Positions 1 through 11,744 are shown, counted from the first letter of the stretch. The stretch is 64,000 bases of DNA from Erythroxylum novogranatense (GCA_029891385.1 CM057231.1:20863300-20927299), one strand, 5' to 3'. A program made the numbers and translations. The notes: a model not told the origin generated them from the sequence alone.

Positions 1-204
1 GTTGTAACATTGCAATTGAAAATGTTTTTGACCAAAATGAGTCGAAAGTTCCATTATTGGTTTTCCACATATGCGTGTGATATTTTAGAAAAATTTGTAA
101 TGTGTTTGATTGACTTACTGTTCTAACATGCCACCCTTGTGAAGTATGTTCTCGAATACCGTCAGTATGTTTGGGGATATGCACTATGAGAGTGGGGTGC
201 TACA

Positions 205-450
205 TTGAGGCACTTGTCTATTTTGAGTTGCCCATCCAAAATAAGGATTTATAATCCTCAAAAAAGGAATCTTGATGCAAGAACCATTAGTGGCTACTTC
301 ATTGCTTATCTAGAAAAGTCCAAAGGTTACGTATTTTATTTTCCTAACTATGGTACAAGAATAATTGAGTCTAGTAATGCTCGGTTCATTGAAAATGGAC
401 AAATCAATGGTAGTAACGAACCAAAAACTATGGATATTCAAGAGATTTAG
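205..450 (+). pseudogene. Copia integrase C-terminal fragment
   Basis: The translated stretch has the core CPSKIRIYNPQKRNLDARTI followed by SGYFIAYLEKSKGYVFYFPN and ARFIENG. This is the region just after the integrase core in Tork-type copia polyproteins, where the chain links to RT. The expected start of this segment (HVWGCPA-like) is altered, and the frame ends at a stop near 448. It is a fragment of gag-pol rather than a gene. Bases 1-204 probably hold more of the integrase end but are too decayed to call with certainty. Confidence 0.7.
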
Positions 451-632
451 GCGAAAAATCCTTCACCCAATATCTCTTCTCAAGTTGTTATTCCTCTTGT
501 TGTATCATAGTCATGCAACATACCAGAATAACAAATTAATATTCCAAACCCACAAAAAGTGAATGTCAATAATAAACCAGAAAATAATGTGTAAGTCATA
601 AATGATCAAGTAATACCACAAGAAATAGTATT

Positions 633-2300
633 ATGAAGGTCTATAAAAGAGAAAAGACCAGTTATATCGATTATATGGTGTATTCACTTCAGCATAAGTG
701 TGAATTGAAAACTGATAAGGATCCAGCCTCATTTAAAGAAGCCATAAAATGTAACAATTCTGAAATGTGGCTCAATGCTATGAAAGAAGAGTTAAAATCT
801 ATGGATGATAATCAAGTACGGGAACTAGTTGAGTTACCTGAGTGGGCCGTAAATGGATTTTTAGGACCAAAAGGGACTTGAAAGGTAATATTGAAAGGTA
901 AAAAGCCAAACTTGTAGCTAAAGATTATACTCAAAAGGATGGCATTGACTTTAAAAAGACCTTCTCTCTAGTTTCAAAGAAGGACTCTTTATGAATTGTT
1001 GTAGCATTGGTAGCACATTATGATTTAAAGCTTCACAAAATGGATGTAAAGACCACTTTTCTAAATAGTGACTTAGAAGAAGAAGTTTATATGGACTAAC
1101 CGGAAGGTTTTACGAATGCAGAAAAGGAAAATATGGTGTGTAAATTAAAAAGTCAATATATGTTTGATATAAGCTTCCCGACAGTGGTATCTTAAGTTCA
1201 ATGATACAATCACCTCTTAAGATTTTGTAGAGAACACTGTTGATAGGTGTATCTATATGAAAGTTAGTAGGAGCAAGTTCATTATTTTGGTATTGTATGT
1301 TGATGATATTTTTTGGTTGCTAATGATTTGGGCTTGTTACATAGTGTAAAGAAATTTCTCTCTAATAACTTTCAAATGAAAGATATGGGTGAGGCATCCT
1401 ATATGATTGGAACAGTAATATTCCATAACAGGACACAAGGATTCTAAAGGTTGTTTCAGAAAGGATATATTAGTAAATTATTAGAGAGATTTAAGATGAA
1501 AAAATGATCAGCTGGGGTAGTTACAATTTTGAAAGGAAATAAATTTAATGAAATGCAATGTCCCGAGAATGATTTGGAGTGAAAAGAAATGGAATCTATT
1601 CGCTATGCTTTTATAGTTAGGAGTCTGATATATATTCAAACTTGTCCTCAGCTAGATATCATTTTTGTTGTTAGAATGTTAGGTTGATATCAAAGTAATC
1701 CCATATTGGACCAATGGAAAGATATAAAGAAAGTTCTTAGGTATTTATAAGGCACCAAGGAGTACATGCTCATATATAGAAAATCAGATTGTTTAGAAGT
1801 GATCAGTTATTCAAATTCAGAATATATTGGTTGTGTACACTCAAGGAAATCTACCTTCGCTTATTTATTTCAACTAGTAGGAGGGACAATTTCTTGGAAG
1901 AGTGGAAAATAGTCTCGCATTGCTACTTCCATTATGAAGGCTGAATTTGTGGCATGTTTTGAGCCACTATTCAAGCATTACAGTTGCGGAACTTTGTCCT
2001 AGGGTTAGGTATTGTCGACAATATAGCTAAACTACTAAGAATTTATTATGATAATTTTGCAGCTATCTTCTTCTCTAAAAATGACAAGTATTCTAAAGGT
2101 TCTAAACACATGGATTTGAAATATTTGTTATTCAAAAAAGAAGTGAAAAAAATAAAGTGTCAATTGAGCATATTGGAACTGATTTGATGGTAACAGACTT
2201 GTTAGCTCAAGGATTACCACCTAAAAATTTTATTGGACATATTGAAATTGTGGGCATTATAGATAAGTCCTTATTAACTTGAGATCATGTTATGTATGTA
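633..2300 (+). pseudogene. Copia reverse transcriptase and RNase H, heavily mutated
   Basis: The first part (633-881) carries the linker before RT, with WLNAMKEELKSMDDNQV and ELVELPE. After several frameshifts, RT appears at 1020-1110 (LHKMDVKTTFLN, EEEVYMD, then a stop where the family has Lys/Gln). The catalytic box is at about 1291-1311 and reads LYVDDI, so the two Asp are kept. RNase H traces follow at 1800-1915 (YSNSEY, SRKSTF, GGTISWKSGK). Another piece, 1984-2187, covers the RNase H tail. At least half a dozen stops and frame changes make it non-functional. No start codon is meaningful. Confidence 0.8.
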
Positions 2301-2641
2301 CATATGTTTGGATATTCGCGATTATTGTTTTAACACTTATGAATTCAATTAATGTTATGTTTTTGCTTATTTGTTAGTTGTCACATTGCATTGTGTACAC
2401 ATATTGTTTTATTGTGATGACAAATTATGTTTTGAGAAAACATTAAAGTTGAGAATTATAGTGTTTCTCAATTATAGTTATTTTAAGTTGATATGATTGT
2501 GTGATACATAAAAGGAATCACATCATTAGATGACTTAAAAAGGCTATTATCCATTATTTCAATTCATTCACGTTTGATGGCTTGATAGATTCAATATACG
2601 GTGTACACTTATGTTTATTAGATTATCAAGTTATATCATGG

Positions 2642-2655
2642 GACAAGTGGGAGAC
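2642..2655 (+). other. Polypurine tract of the Tork-type element
   Basis: The purine run gacaagtgggagac stands directly before TGTTAG. Copia elements prime plus-strand synthesis at such a tract next to the 3' LTR. One pyrimidine at each of two places suggests slight decay. Confidence 0.6.
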
Positions 2656-3150
2656 TGTTAGATTAATTTAATGATCATAAGTGTGACCCTTATTACTTTA
2701 TTTGATTCTAATATGAAGTGGGCCCAAAATAATGGTTATTAGGCTTGTAAAGAAAAATTACAATCGTTAGGGTTAACTAATAAAACCCTTTCCTCTCCCT
2801 TCAGTCAACTAACGTTTAACGATATCAAAGAGACATATGTTCTTGCACCATTGACAAAGAACAAAAAAATGTAAGAAGACTAGAGTGGATAAAGTTTTTA
2901 CGTAAAGAAGGCATTTGTGAACAAGAAGAGATTACACAAGTATGGATTAAGGTTAGTGTTTCTCTCTTTTCTTTATAACATTAATTTTAGGGTTTGAAGT
3001 TATTGAATTAATTGTGTCATAGATGATCTTGGGTGAATTCTATGCTTGAAATATTGCTTAGAATTCTAAAGATTAAAATTTACATGCTAGTCATCGAACT
3101 ACTAGCTATTTTAGGGTATCTTTAGAGTTTCAACCCTTCAAGTGTACATA
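2656..3150 (+). repeat. Probable 3' LTR of the Tork-type element (right end uncertain)
   Basis: The sequence starts TGTTAGATTAATTT right after the polypurine tract, as a copia 3' LTR should. The 5' LTR is outside the window, so the right end cannot be fixed by comparison. It is placed near 3150, where text of a different character begins. No coding content is seen. Confidence 0.45.
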
Positions 3151-3289
3151 CCTTGTTGCGTTAATTGTCTTTTGAAACTGATCTCCCTTAAGTCGGGTTT
3201 TTCTCTGCATGACTTTGCATAAGCAGTCTACAAACATGGGGTAAAAGCCAGAGCTTAAGTTTCCATCTTTTCTATCAAAAGCAACCTTC

Positions 3290-4400
3290 CGCTCCTAGCT
3301 CTAGCCTCTGAACCCTTATATAACCATCAATATGAACCTTTAGAGCCACCAAGTTTAATCAGAAACAATCCCAGCTACCATCGAAATTCCTAAACCTCCT
3401 ATCAGCTGGAAATATGTTCTTAGCAAATCACACCCACTTAGAGCTTCACTATAATCTCCTAGTGCTCAAAGATGGAGTAGTTGCTGCCTCTCCCACTTAA
3501 GTGTCCTTAAATAGGGACCAAGCTCTTGGTCATCAACAATGGTGGAGTTCATCATCGGGAAAAAGTTAGGATTCCTAGATTTGAAATAGTGTGCTTACAG
3601 ATAATGGAAAACTAGAGGACTTCATGAGGTAATACTAAATGAGGACTCTCATTTCCTTTTCAAGTTCTTGGATAAAAAGCCCAATAATAGAGGTTATAGA
3701 GGAAGGTTCTTGACATATAAATACTATACCTATCTTCCTATAAATGTGAAAGTTGAGAGTCAAGCTAGAGGATGTCGAAAAAAAGTAGGTGTCACTGTGG
3801 GTGAACTTTCACAAGATCCCCCTTAAATATTAGTCGACTAGTGGATTAATTTCTATTGCGAGTTTCATAAAAAAAACCTTTGTAAATGGAAGAAGCACCA
3901 TCAACCAGGTGTAGAGTGGGCTATGTTTGTATCTGTGTTAGAGTAAACTTAAAACATGAGCTCCTTCATGAGGACCCCCTCTTTATGTTAGAAGAAAATG
4001 GTCAACAAATCAAAGATACAACTAGGGTCTCCTATCAGTGAAGGCACTCCTTCACCCAACAGAGGAAGGTTTAGCATCCAACAAGAAGATCATTTGTAAT
4101 TTGTGATCATCAAGAATTGATGGAGCTCTCAAAAGATCAAAAAAAAGAAAACTCAAACAAAGTTGAATGAGTTGGATAAGGCAGCTGAGAACAATGGAAC
4201 CTCGTCATCCCAAGGGGTAGTTTTAGAGATTCAATTTCAGAGGGTCAATGGAAGTTTATCGATAGATATAGATGGTTACTTTACACTTTAGGAGGCTCCA
4301 GTGAAGAAGATTCAGACGCCAAAGACAAGCAAGTCAGGTTCTAAGAGTATTAAAAAGGAGATTTAACACATCCATTTACTCTAGCATTTTTATAGGAAGA
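3290..4400 (+). pseudogene. Probable LINE ORF1 remnant
   Basis: Short pieces in shifting frames resemble the nucleic-acid-binding ORF1 of plant L1-like LINEs. Around 3915-3965 the text reads RCRVGYVCICVRVNLKHE, similar to the conserved strand before the ORF1 zinc knuckle. It is followed by lysine-rich, low-complexity sequence to about 4400. No full domain can be joined by eye. The call leans on the better-supported LINE endonuclease directly downstream on the same strand. Confidence 0.35.
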
Positions 4401-4499
4401 TTTAACTGTTGTCGAGAGATGTAAGTCAGACTGAAAGATGAAGAAAAAAATCAAAACAATTTATTAACATGTCCATTTTTTTTCTAAATTGTTAGTGTG

Positions 4500-5380
4500 T
4501 TGAATGATCTAGGAAAGAAATTGCTAATGGATGACTATATTAGCAACTTAAAATTAATGTTTTGGCTTTTGGAAAGCAGAATGAGGTCACATACTTGATC
4601 TAAAATCAGATTCCTAATAAGGAATTGGAGGATTATTACAAAAAATTCTAATCATTTGTGGTGTACAATAGGGGCTTATAAACCCTACTTTGGTTAACAT
4701 CCTTAACGCACATATCTCCATTTAAAGCATCAGTATGATGGTGGATAAAAGTGAACTAGGAATAAGTTGGATCAACTTTAAAGACACTTCCAACTTTGTT
4801 TTCCAGAGATGCATGCTATGGAAAAAGCTACTGGATATTAAAAGAAAGGTATTAGGACTATGGTTGTTCCTAAAAAATTTTATTACATTCTCTATACTTT
4901 TGAAGGATCTGCTCTCCCACATCTCTAAATTAGAGGTCACTGACTTCAAATGCAATGGATACTATTTTACATGGAGTAACATGTAGTATAATCTTTTTAT
5001 TATTCGAAGGAAGTTATACAAAGTGTTAGATAATAGGGACTAGTTAGCAAAACACCAAAATTGCTTCATAAAATTTATTGAGTCCTTATGCTCTAATCAT
5101 AGTCCTATTAAACTTTATGGGTTCCAATTCAGTAGGGCCGGGAAAACTTCTTTCAAATTCTTCAACTATTTGCAAGTAAAGAGGGTTTTGAGGAAGGTAC
5201 TTCAAGGTTTGGACAATGGGTAGCAAGCTTACGCATCCTTCAAATTTTACAAGAAATTATAAGCTATAAAGAAGGAACTCAATAAGCCTAAGCAATTATA
5301 CCAAAATCATTTTCAAGTTACTTGCTTATAGATTGAAGAAGGTAATCTGTCCACACTTTAGTGATAGTCAAAGTGCCTTT
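4500..5380 (+). pseudogene. LINE (L1-type) endonuclease domain remnant
   Basis: Three hallmarks of plant LINE APE-type endonucleases are readable in order on +. About 4560-4590 gives FWLLESRMRSHT (the LIETRV-like strand with the catalytic Glu). About 4915-4983 gives ISKLEVTDFKCNGYYFTWSN (the fTWsN motif). About 5085-5150 gives CSNHSPIKLYGFQF followed by FKFFN (the SDHsP motif, with Asp replaced by Asn). The enzyme nicks target DNA for target-primed reverse transcription. The frame is broken several times and the reverse transcriptase is not seen after 5380, so the copy is truncated. Confidence 0.6.
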
Positions 5381-5399
5381 ATATGCAATAGGTAGATTG

Positions 5400-5976
5400 A
5401 AAAAATATTCTAATTGTACAAGACAATGTAAAAGCTTTAAACTTGTTTGGGTTGTATTCTTCTTCTATGCTGATGGTTTGCTAGAAGTGTTGTAGAAATA
5501 GTCCAAACGTAAAGTCTGTCCACATCACAATATACTCCAATTTCCCTACAAACTCCTATTCATAGAGTCCCATTATGATGGAGAATTGCGCGTAGCTCAT
5601 TTGAATCATTTCTCTCATTAATCAGAATCAAATTGTGTTGGGACAATCCCCGTCACAACAACCTTTCTCCACGAAAAATATAGATAGCAACTCTAATGTC
5701 AACTCCCTAAAGGAGGGCTCCACAATCTCAAATAATCGAGAATGCACACCAAGGTCTACAAGGTCCCAAAATTTATGGGCTATGCCCACTTGCTTCAGTG
5801 CCTCCCAATCAATAAAGTTAGTACTGAACTTTTTGTCTTATAGTTGTTGGTATTGCTCCTCCTGGGCTCCAACATTAAACAATAACGTCTAAGGCCGCTT
5901 TGGTGGCTAGGTTGTGGATAAGGAACTTTCTCCTCAGTGTCTCTTTCTGGGGATCTCTTGTGCTTGTCGTGACCTC
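5400..5976 (-). pseudogene. Athila/Tat-type gypsy ORF remnant (ATHILA ORF1-like)
   Basis: Read on minus from a plausible ATG near 5976, the frame starts MTRSRQAQEIPRKR, a basic N-terminus. After a stop and frame change it continues with NFIDWEALKQVGI and then LFEIVEPSFRELTLELLS at about 5690-5870. Further down come SYAQFSIIMGLYE and EEYNPNKFKA. This order resembles the conserved ORF1-type protein of Athila-like Ty3/gypsy elements, whose function is not settled. Several stops and a loss of frame near 5590 show decay. The S1 element inserted upstream (minus sense) of this piece. Confidence 0.55.
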
Positions 5977-6581
5977 GTCATTGTGCCAAAAACCTAAGAT
6001 AAGTGTGAGAACTTACAAATAAATTAATTGACTATCATTTTTCTTACACTTAAAATTTACTATGCTTACTAAATTATTAAATGCGAAAACACAAAAACAA
6101 CGAAAATGAAAAAACATAAAAATAAATTAACGTGGATAAATAAATAAAAAAAACAAATGGAATCATTCAAACAAATAGGTAAAGTTATTATTCAATTATT
6201 AAAGCATAAACACACATAAAATCACTTAAATCCTCCAAAAGTCCTGAATTAATGAAACTAATGTTTTTAATTGAACAATCCTCAAATAACAAAAAATATC
6301 TAATGAATTATGCATAAGCAAGTTAAAGAAATAAGAAAACTTACTTAGATGTTGCTAATTTGTTAGAAAATTGCAAGAACTAGGTTGAAGATGTTAGACG
6401 CAACAGTGAGAGTAAGTGAGAGAAGAGATAAGTGAGAAAATAAAGGAATTAGGGCATTTTAAACCTATATCATGGACTTACACCATTTGATACACTAAAT
6501 TTCAAATTTTATGAACTTACATGGTTTGGTACATAAGTATGCATCAAATCATGTAAGTCACATTTTTGTGTTTTGAGAGCA
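5977..6581. other. AT-rich spacer of the old Athila/Tat copy
   Basis: No coding frame, tandem repeat or LTR end is visible. The text is A-rich on + and flanks the S1 insertion site. It most likely belongs to the same old Athila/Tat element as the sequence resuming at 19207, since S1 has a clean target duplication across the two sides. Confidence 0.4.
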
Positions 6582-6586
6582 TCCAA
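6582..6586. repeat. Target site duplication tccaa of S1 (left copy)
   Basis: The five bases tccaa before the left LTR match 19202-19206 after the right LTR exactly. This shows that S1 is one complete insertion. Confidence 0.9.
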
Positions 6587-7646
6587 TGAAGTGAATCACA
6601 AGTTAATACAATACTTATAAAATTATATAGAATGCAAGAGAAGGGGGGGGGGGTGTTGAATTGTGTATTCCCTTTTTGAAAATCTTTCAAAAACGTTTGT
6701 TAGAAATAAGATTCTTTACAGAATTTTTATTAGATTCTAATTGATCAAAAACTTTGTTTACTAACTAAGTAATGATAAAACTTGAATCTAAAGTAGAGTA
6801 GTTGACATAGTAATTTATCCTAGTTTACCCCAAACCGTGGGCTACGTCCAGTCCTCAGAATTCTTTCTGAGATTTCTACTATCTCTTTAACTTTTACAAG
6901 TATTCTTTTGTGAGCCTCTTCAGGTCTCTACAACCAGTATTCTTTCACACTTAGCCTCTACAGGCTATCTGTACCACTTTCTCACAGATAAGTGTTTGAA
7001 CACTTGTTACAATAAAATAGCTCTCAGATAAATTGAACAGAATGCTTTTACGATCACGTAGATGTTAATCTGCTAATTCTTCAATTATTCAGCTTTTCAA
7101 CTTTTTTGCTAACTTTGTAATCTTCGACTTTGACTTGTATTTATAGCCTTCATCTCCAACTTCTTTTTGATTCTTGTTTCTTGAATCTTGTTTTTTTGAA
7201 TCTTTTTTCTTGAGTCTTTAAAGAAACGGTTAATTAGTTGAGTTCTGTAACTAACTCGAAATGACTCCTTCGTCTGCTTCTCAATTCGTGTCTTTGTCTT
7301 TAACTACTGTGTCTCTGTCTGCGTCTGTATTTCTCTTTTCGTTTGTGTCTTTAATGTGCGTCTGTGTCTGCTTTATTGTACGTCTGCGTTGCTTCGTCTG
7401 TGTTGCTTCGTCTGTGTTTATTTTGTATACGTGTTCATTTTATTTCTTACGTGTTCTTCGCTCACGTCTTATTGTGCGTCTCGTATTCAGATTTGTGTTT
7501 CTTCGTCTCAGACATTACTTAAATGCGCTTTCTTTGTTTGAGTCCTTTACTTAAATCAGATGACTTCATCTGCCTTGCTTTTCTTTTATTGATTCTCTTT
7601 GTTATACATCAAAATCATATCTAAGTAAAGTCATTTGGACTTAACA
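6587..7646 (-). repeat. S1 3' LTR
   Basis: It starts TG (tgaagtgaatcac) and ends CA (ggacttaaca), and lies next to the PPT on its right. It aligns by eye with 18116-19201 over its full length. Differences include an 11-G run at 6643-6653 against 10 G in the other copy, plus small indels. Frames seen inside it (for example 7261-7554) are low-complexity ser/phe/cys-rich readings of the LTR and are not genes. Confidence 0.93.
7137..7145 (-). promoter_or_regulatory. TATA box in S1 3' LTR
   Basis: Minus strand reads TATAAATAC inside the LTR. The same box is in the other LTR at 18674-18682, so it is the likely RNA polymerase II core promoter. Confidence 0.55.
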
Positions 7647-7660
7647 ATCTCCCCCTTTTT
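7647..7660 (-). other. S1 polypurine tract
   Basis: Minus strand reads aaaaagggggagat directly before the LTR start TGTTAAG. This is the plus-strand primer site used in reverse transcription. Confidence 0.85.
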
Positions 7661-7857
7661 GATGATAACAAATTATATAAAAAAGAAAACAAAATACAAT
7701 GTTTTGAAAAGAACAAAAAAACTTATCTTCAGAACTTCTTCTTTGACTTATTCCTTTCTTCGTCTGCTTCAGTCACACCTTCTTTTCTGAACATTCTGAA
7801 CATCCTCTTCTCTTCTGCTCATTCTCTTCTCCCCCTATTTGTTATAATAAAAAATGA

Positions 7858-9334
7858 TTAACTTTGATGGCTCTTCAGCAGTTCTGTCATCATCTTCTTC
7901 AGGTCATTCATCGTCTCCTTGATCTCGTTAACTTCGCCGCGTAATTTGCTGATTTCAGCTTGCGAGTCCAACGGTGAAGAGAATTGATCAACATCTGTTA
8001 AGGGAGCAGTGAACGGAATTGTTGTAGTATAAGCATCAGAGGTAGGAATGTATTCATCATTGATCTCAATAGTTGGTGGACGAATAAATGTATCAGATTC
8101 AGGAAGATCAAAGTCAAACGGAGCAGGCATCATCAACAACTGTCTTCCTTACAGGGGTAATCCTTCTGCTTGAATAGACAGTGTATCAGATATAGGTCTA
8201 ATACGCAAAACTGTCTGAACAAGGAATTCTATAAACGTCCCTGTGATAACTCTTCCCCCTACTGGACAGTCTTCCTTCTTATCTGTATAGCTACATCTAG
8301 CTCCATCTTCATTCTCATTCGAAGCGCATGCATCATCAATTCTAAGCACTTCTTCTTCAATTTGATTTGCGGACAGATCATCACAAACTTTTTCAGGAAA
8401 TAGCTTCGACTTCCCCTTAGTCAAATCCAAAGGATATCTTGACTGGATATCTGGTACAACCTTTATTTTCGTGTTTTCTGTGATCAAAAAAATAGTACAC
8501 GGTTTGCTTGGAATTTTTGTAGGATATGGCTTCGTAGTAGCATCCCTCAAAGCATCGTAGAAAATTTTTTCATCTTCTTTCAGTAAATCCCATATGTCAC
8601 TATTTATCGACATAGGTTGTACAACGGCCACTATCTTTTTCATTGGTTGACTAAAGATGGCGATCGCAGTCTTCTGCCTGGTAACAACTTCAACCATTCT
8701 GATCTGCAACTTGTGTCTTCTCAGAATTTTGGAATAGTTGTATACAGTTGGACTAGATTCCTCAGATTTCTCCTGTGGTATCTCAACCAAGTTTGATTTT
8801 GCTGCTGCCTCTGGTTCTGCTTCAATAGGATTCTCCTGAACCAGGTTTATCTCCTCTGGTTCTTCTGTTGAAAGCGGTGGAATTTCCTAAACTCGCTTCT
8901 GCTTGCTTTCTTTTCTTTTGAACAGCATCAAAGGTTTCTTTCTTTCGACTAACCTCCCCAGCAGTTGACACGATCTTCTTCCGACTAATCTTCTTAGTCT
9001 TATCTTCTGCTTCAGTCAGTCTTGAAGATTTCTGTACTTGAGATTTTTCTCTTTCAGATTCTAATTTTCTCTTCTTTTTAGTTTCTTTGGCTTTTCTGGC
9101 TGTATCCTCTACCAGAATAGAAACTAACGACCTTGTCGCTTTAGGTGCACGAGATTGAGGAGTTTGTTCCTGACTCTATTTTCTGGTGTTCTTCTCTTCT
9201 TGTTGCCTTAGAGTCTGAATCCTTGGTGATCTCTTTGCTTTCTTCGTAACTTCACTTAAAAAGACTTTCTCCTTGTCGTTTTGGCGCACTTTCTTCTGTC
9301 CTTCGAGGTAGACTTACTACGACTTGAGGACTTG
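7858..9334 (-). pseudogene. S1 envelope-like ORF, 3' half
   Basis: This is the downstream half of the envelope-like frame that follows RNase H; the upstream half is 12295-13251, beyond solo LTR 'a'. Two open pieces remain. The 8790-8149 piece is about 213 codons, with an acidic Glu/Asp-rich middle. The 8139-7858 piece is 93 codons and ends in a heptad-like stretch, ISKLRGEVNEIKETMNDLKK, that looks like a coiled coil. Between 8800 and 9334 the sequence is Lys/Ser/Glu-rich with stops, including one near 8890. Function of this Sirevirus protein is unproven; I see no convincing signal peptide or fusion peptide. Confidence 0.7.
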
Positions 9335-10568
9335 TGTTACCCCCAGATTTTTTTTTCTTTTTATGATAAATCAAGCATGGTTAGATTAATGGGGTAAATT
9401 AATATAGTATTTAATAAAGTTAGCATGAATTAGCATATGACATTAAATGAGTTAGGTGTTAAGAATTAATGTTAGTAAATGTATTAGTTGACTTAAATGA
9501 GTTAGATGTAGTTTAATGTGCTAGTTGGGCCTTGGGCCCAAATGAAATGAAAAAAAATGAAATGGGCCAAGATGAAATAAGAAAGAAGAGAGGATAATAT
9601 GAAATGGGCTTAAATGAAGAAGTGGGCTTGAGTAGTGTGAGTTGTGTTAGTGGGAGAATAAGAAGAAGAAGAGAAGAGTAGATGGGCTTAAAGGCAAATG
9701 GGCTTAAGTTAAATGAAAAAGGAGTATAAAACAAAGGAAAATTAAGTGAGTTAGAGAGGAGAAGAAGTGAAGCACCGAAATTGTGAGAGAGAGGGGGAGA
9801 GTGTCGTGAATGGGAAGAAGAAGAGAGAAAGAAGAAGCTTGTTAGAGTGGTGATTTCCAAGAGATCAAGAGGGAGTTGGAAGAAAGTCCAAGAGTTAAAA
9901 GTGAAGAGGAAGGCTAGAGCTTCATCTTGAACCAAGAAACTCTTGGTGTTATTGAAGATTTAAGGTAAGCCTTTCGTTTAAGTGTGAGATTTTAGTTGGG
10001 TTTTTGGTTAGAAAGACTAAGAATGGAATGGGTATAGTGATTTCCAAGTTGATTTCATGAAAGGTGTAACATGGTTTCTCAATTGAAGTGAGATTTACAT
10101 GGGTTTTTGGTTTTTAATGAAGAGAGAAGGAAGAGAAGAGGAACAAGAGTTGTAGCAAGGAAACCAAGGATTTAGCAAGTCTTAAAGGTGGGTTCCATAT
10201 TTATCTTTATATTTATAAGCAATTAATGCAAGTTGATAAATGACACTAATGAATGTTTGTTACTTGTAAGTGAGTATAAATGATTGCTATAAATGCTTGT
10301 GTTAGTTGTGGTTAGATGAAATTAATCATGAGTTATGTGTAAATGAAAATAATACATGTTGATGATTTGATGATGGTTGAGTTAGTATTGAATGAAGTAG
10401 CTTAAATGAGTATGAATGCACAATATGACTTATGCATGAAATGTACAATATGAAATATGCATGAAAGATAAGATTTTCAAGAAAACAGTGAATTGGACGA
10501 AACGGTCAATTTTATTGTTATGCATGATTGTTATGTTATGTGGGTAAGGTATAGTCCCAAGAACCGTC

Positions 10569-10685
10569 ACGTGCACGTCGACCATGAAAAGGCTTTGCCC
10601 GCCTGCCCGATTGTGGCATAGGATGATCCATTATTTGGACTCCTCAAGATTTGCCCATATAAGCTCATGAAATGAGACTATATGG
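10569..10685 (+). repeat. Inverted-repeat region of LTR a with palindrome and long nested hairpin
   Basis: ACGTGCACGT at 10569-10578 is a perfect 10-bp palindrome. A 35-bp block at 10588-10622 (core CCCGCCTGCCCGATTGTGGC) recurs in both LTRs of b. A nested hairpin spans 10655-10685: CCATATA pairs with TATATGG and, inside it, CTCAT pairs with ATGAG around a GAA loop. Confidence 0.75.
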
Positions 10686-10900
10686 TTGCCATGAATATGG
10701 ACTTACCGAGCCATTTGATGTGTTTCATATGTGATTACATGAAATTGCAAGAATTATGAATGTTCGAATTGTGAGAAATTATGTTTATGTATTGATGAAA
10801 ATTGCATAATGCATGTATTATGATTTCATTGAAAGATTGCTTAATGTGTGAATAACTAAATAGACATGCTTGTTATATAAATATAAATGTGTTACCTGCG

Positions 10901-10912
10901 GAGCGAAAGCTC
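10901..10912 (+). other. Hairpin GAGC-GAAA-GCTC followed by ACCCCCC
   Basis: A 4-bp stem closes a GAAA (GNRA-type) loop and runs straight into ACCCCCC. Equivalent hairpins with other stem bases stand before ACCC in b, c and d. Confidence 0.6.
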
Positions 10913-11632
10913 ACCCCCCTCCATTCTCCAGGAAATGAGCAGGATCCCGAGGAGCAAGCTTAAAGGCATTTACTCCAAGATTTTTCTTTTAGTTTTTTGA
11001 TTGAAATGATTTTTGTAAAACAATGCTTTAGTTGCATTTTGAGAATGATATTGTACTTTGAAGTTTCATGTAATTGGACTTAAAATGCCCACTAAAGCAT
11101 TGTATGAAATATGACATGATTTGATGGAGATGGAATGAATGAGTTATGATTCAAAAGTGAATTTTAAACCCTAATGTATAATGCTTGACTGTATGACCTT
11201 TGATCTTTTGAGATGATGCATGAGATGGCATGAATATCATATAGGTAGGTAAATGTTATGAGGTTGGGATTGATGGTCAAGCATGTGTAATGAAGGTGAG
11301 AATGAGGCTTGTGTGAGGTTGATTGTGCAAAGTCTTGTAGATGTGTTAAATTGGTTAGACAATAGAAGTTGGAAGTTGAGAGTTACGATGGTTGAAAGTT
11401 AGCAGGATGCATAAGTCTTGTTTATGAGGATAGCTTTGATGGACAAATCAATCAAGAATTGATAGAATGATAAAATAAGTTGGATGTTTGGAGTTGTTAT
11501 GAAGTATTTAGTAGTAGAGTAAGTGAATCTTGCAAGATTACAAGTGTATTTGGTGTTAGGAATAAGTTAGAAAGCATGGGTGAGGGTTTAAGAGGCTTTG
11601 GGGAAAATCTCATCATTCTGGTCATTTCTTCC

Positions 11633-11744
11633 TCGCGGGCGCGAGCTCTATACCTCGCTGGCGCGAACATAGAAAATCAGAGGAGCCTCAACTTTCTGTT
11701 CGTCTCTCCCTCGCGGGCGCGACAGAAGTAAATCGCGGGCGCGA
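11633..11744 (+). repeat. Four-copy TCGCGGGCGCGA word cluster in LTR a
   Basis: Copies start at 11633, 11655 (one change, TCGCTGGCGCGA), 11711 and 11733. Members of each pair start 22 bp apart, and the two pairs start 78 bp apart. Each word is a near-palindrome (TCGCG/CGCGA) in an otherwise AT-rich LTR. Confidence 0.8.

Larger units (their letters stand above)
1..3150 (+). mobile_element. Decayed Tork-type Ty1/copia retrotransposon, 5' part outside window
   Basis: Copia order is readable on +: integrase C-terminal region, RT, RNase H, a polypurine tract and a probable 3' LTR. The 5' LTR, gag, protease and integrase core lie before base 1 or are lost. The Tork/Angela-like assignment rests on the integrase-end wording (IYNPQ...SGYFI.Y..KSKGY) and the PPT form, as known for that clade. 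Many stops and frameshifts mark it as an old non-functional copy. The right end is approximate because no second LTR is present to define it. Confidence 0.8.

Noticed and set aside
7261..7554. Cys/Val/Phe-rich frames on + in S1 LTRs (also 18798-19199)
   Set aside because: They lie antisense inside LTRs, differ between the two LTRs, and arise from repeated tctgtgtctgcgtc-like text.
9513..9935. 140-codon minus-strand frame in LTR a
   Set aside because: Leu/Ser/Phe-rich low-complexity reading of purine-rich LTR sequence with no known domain.
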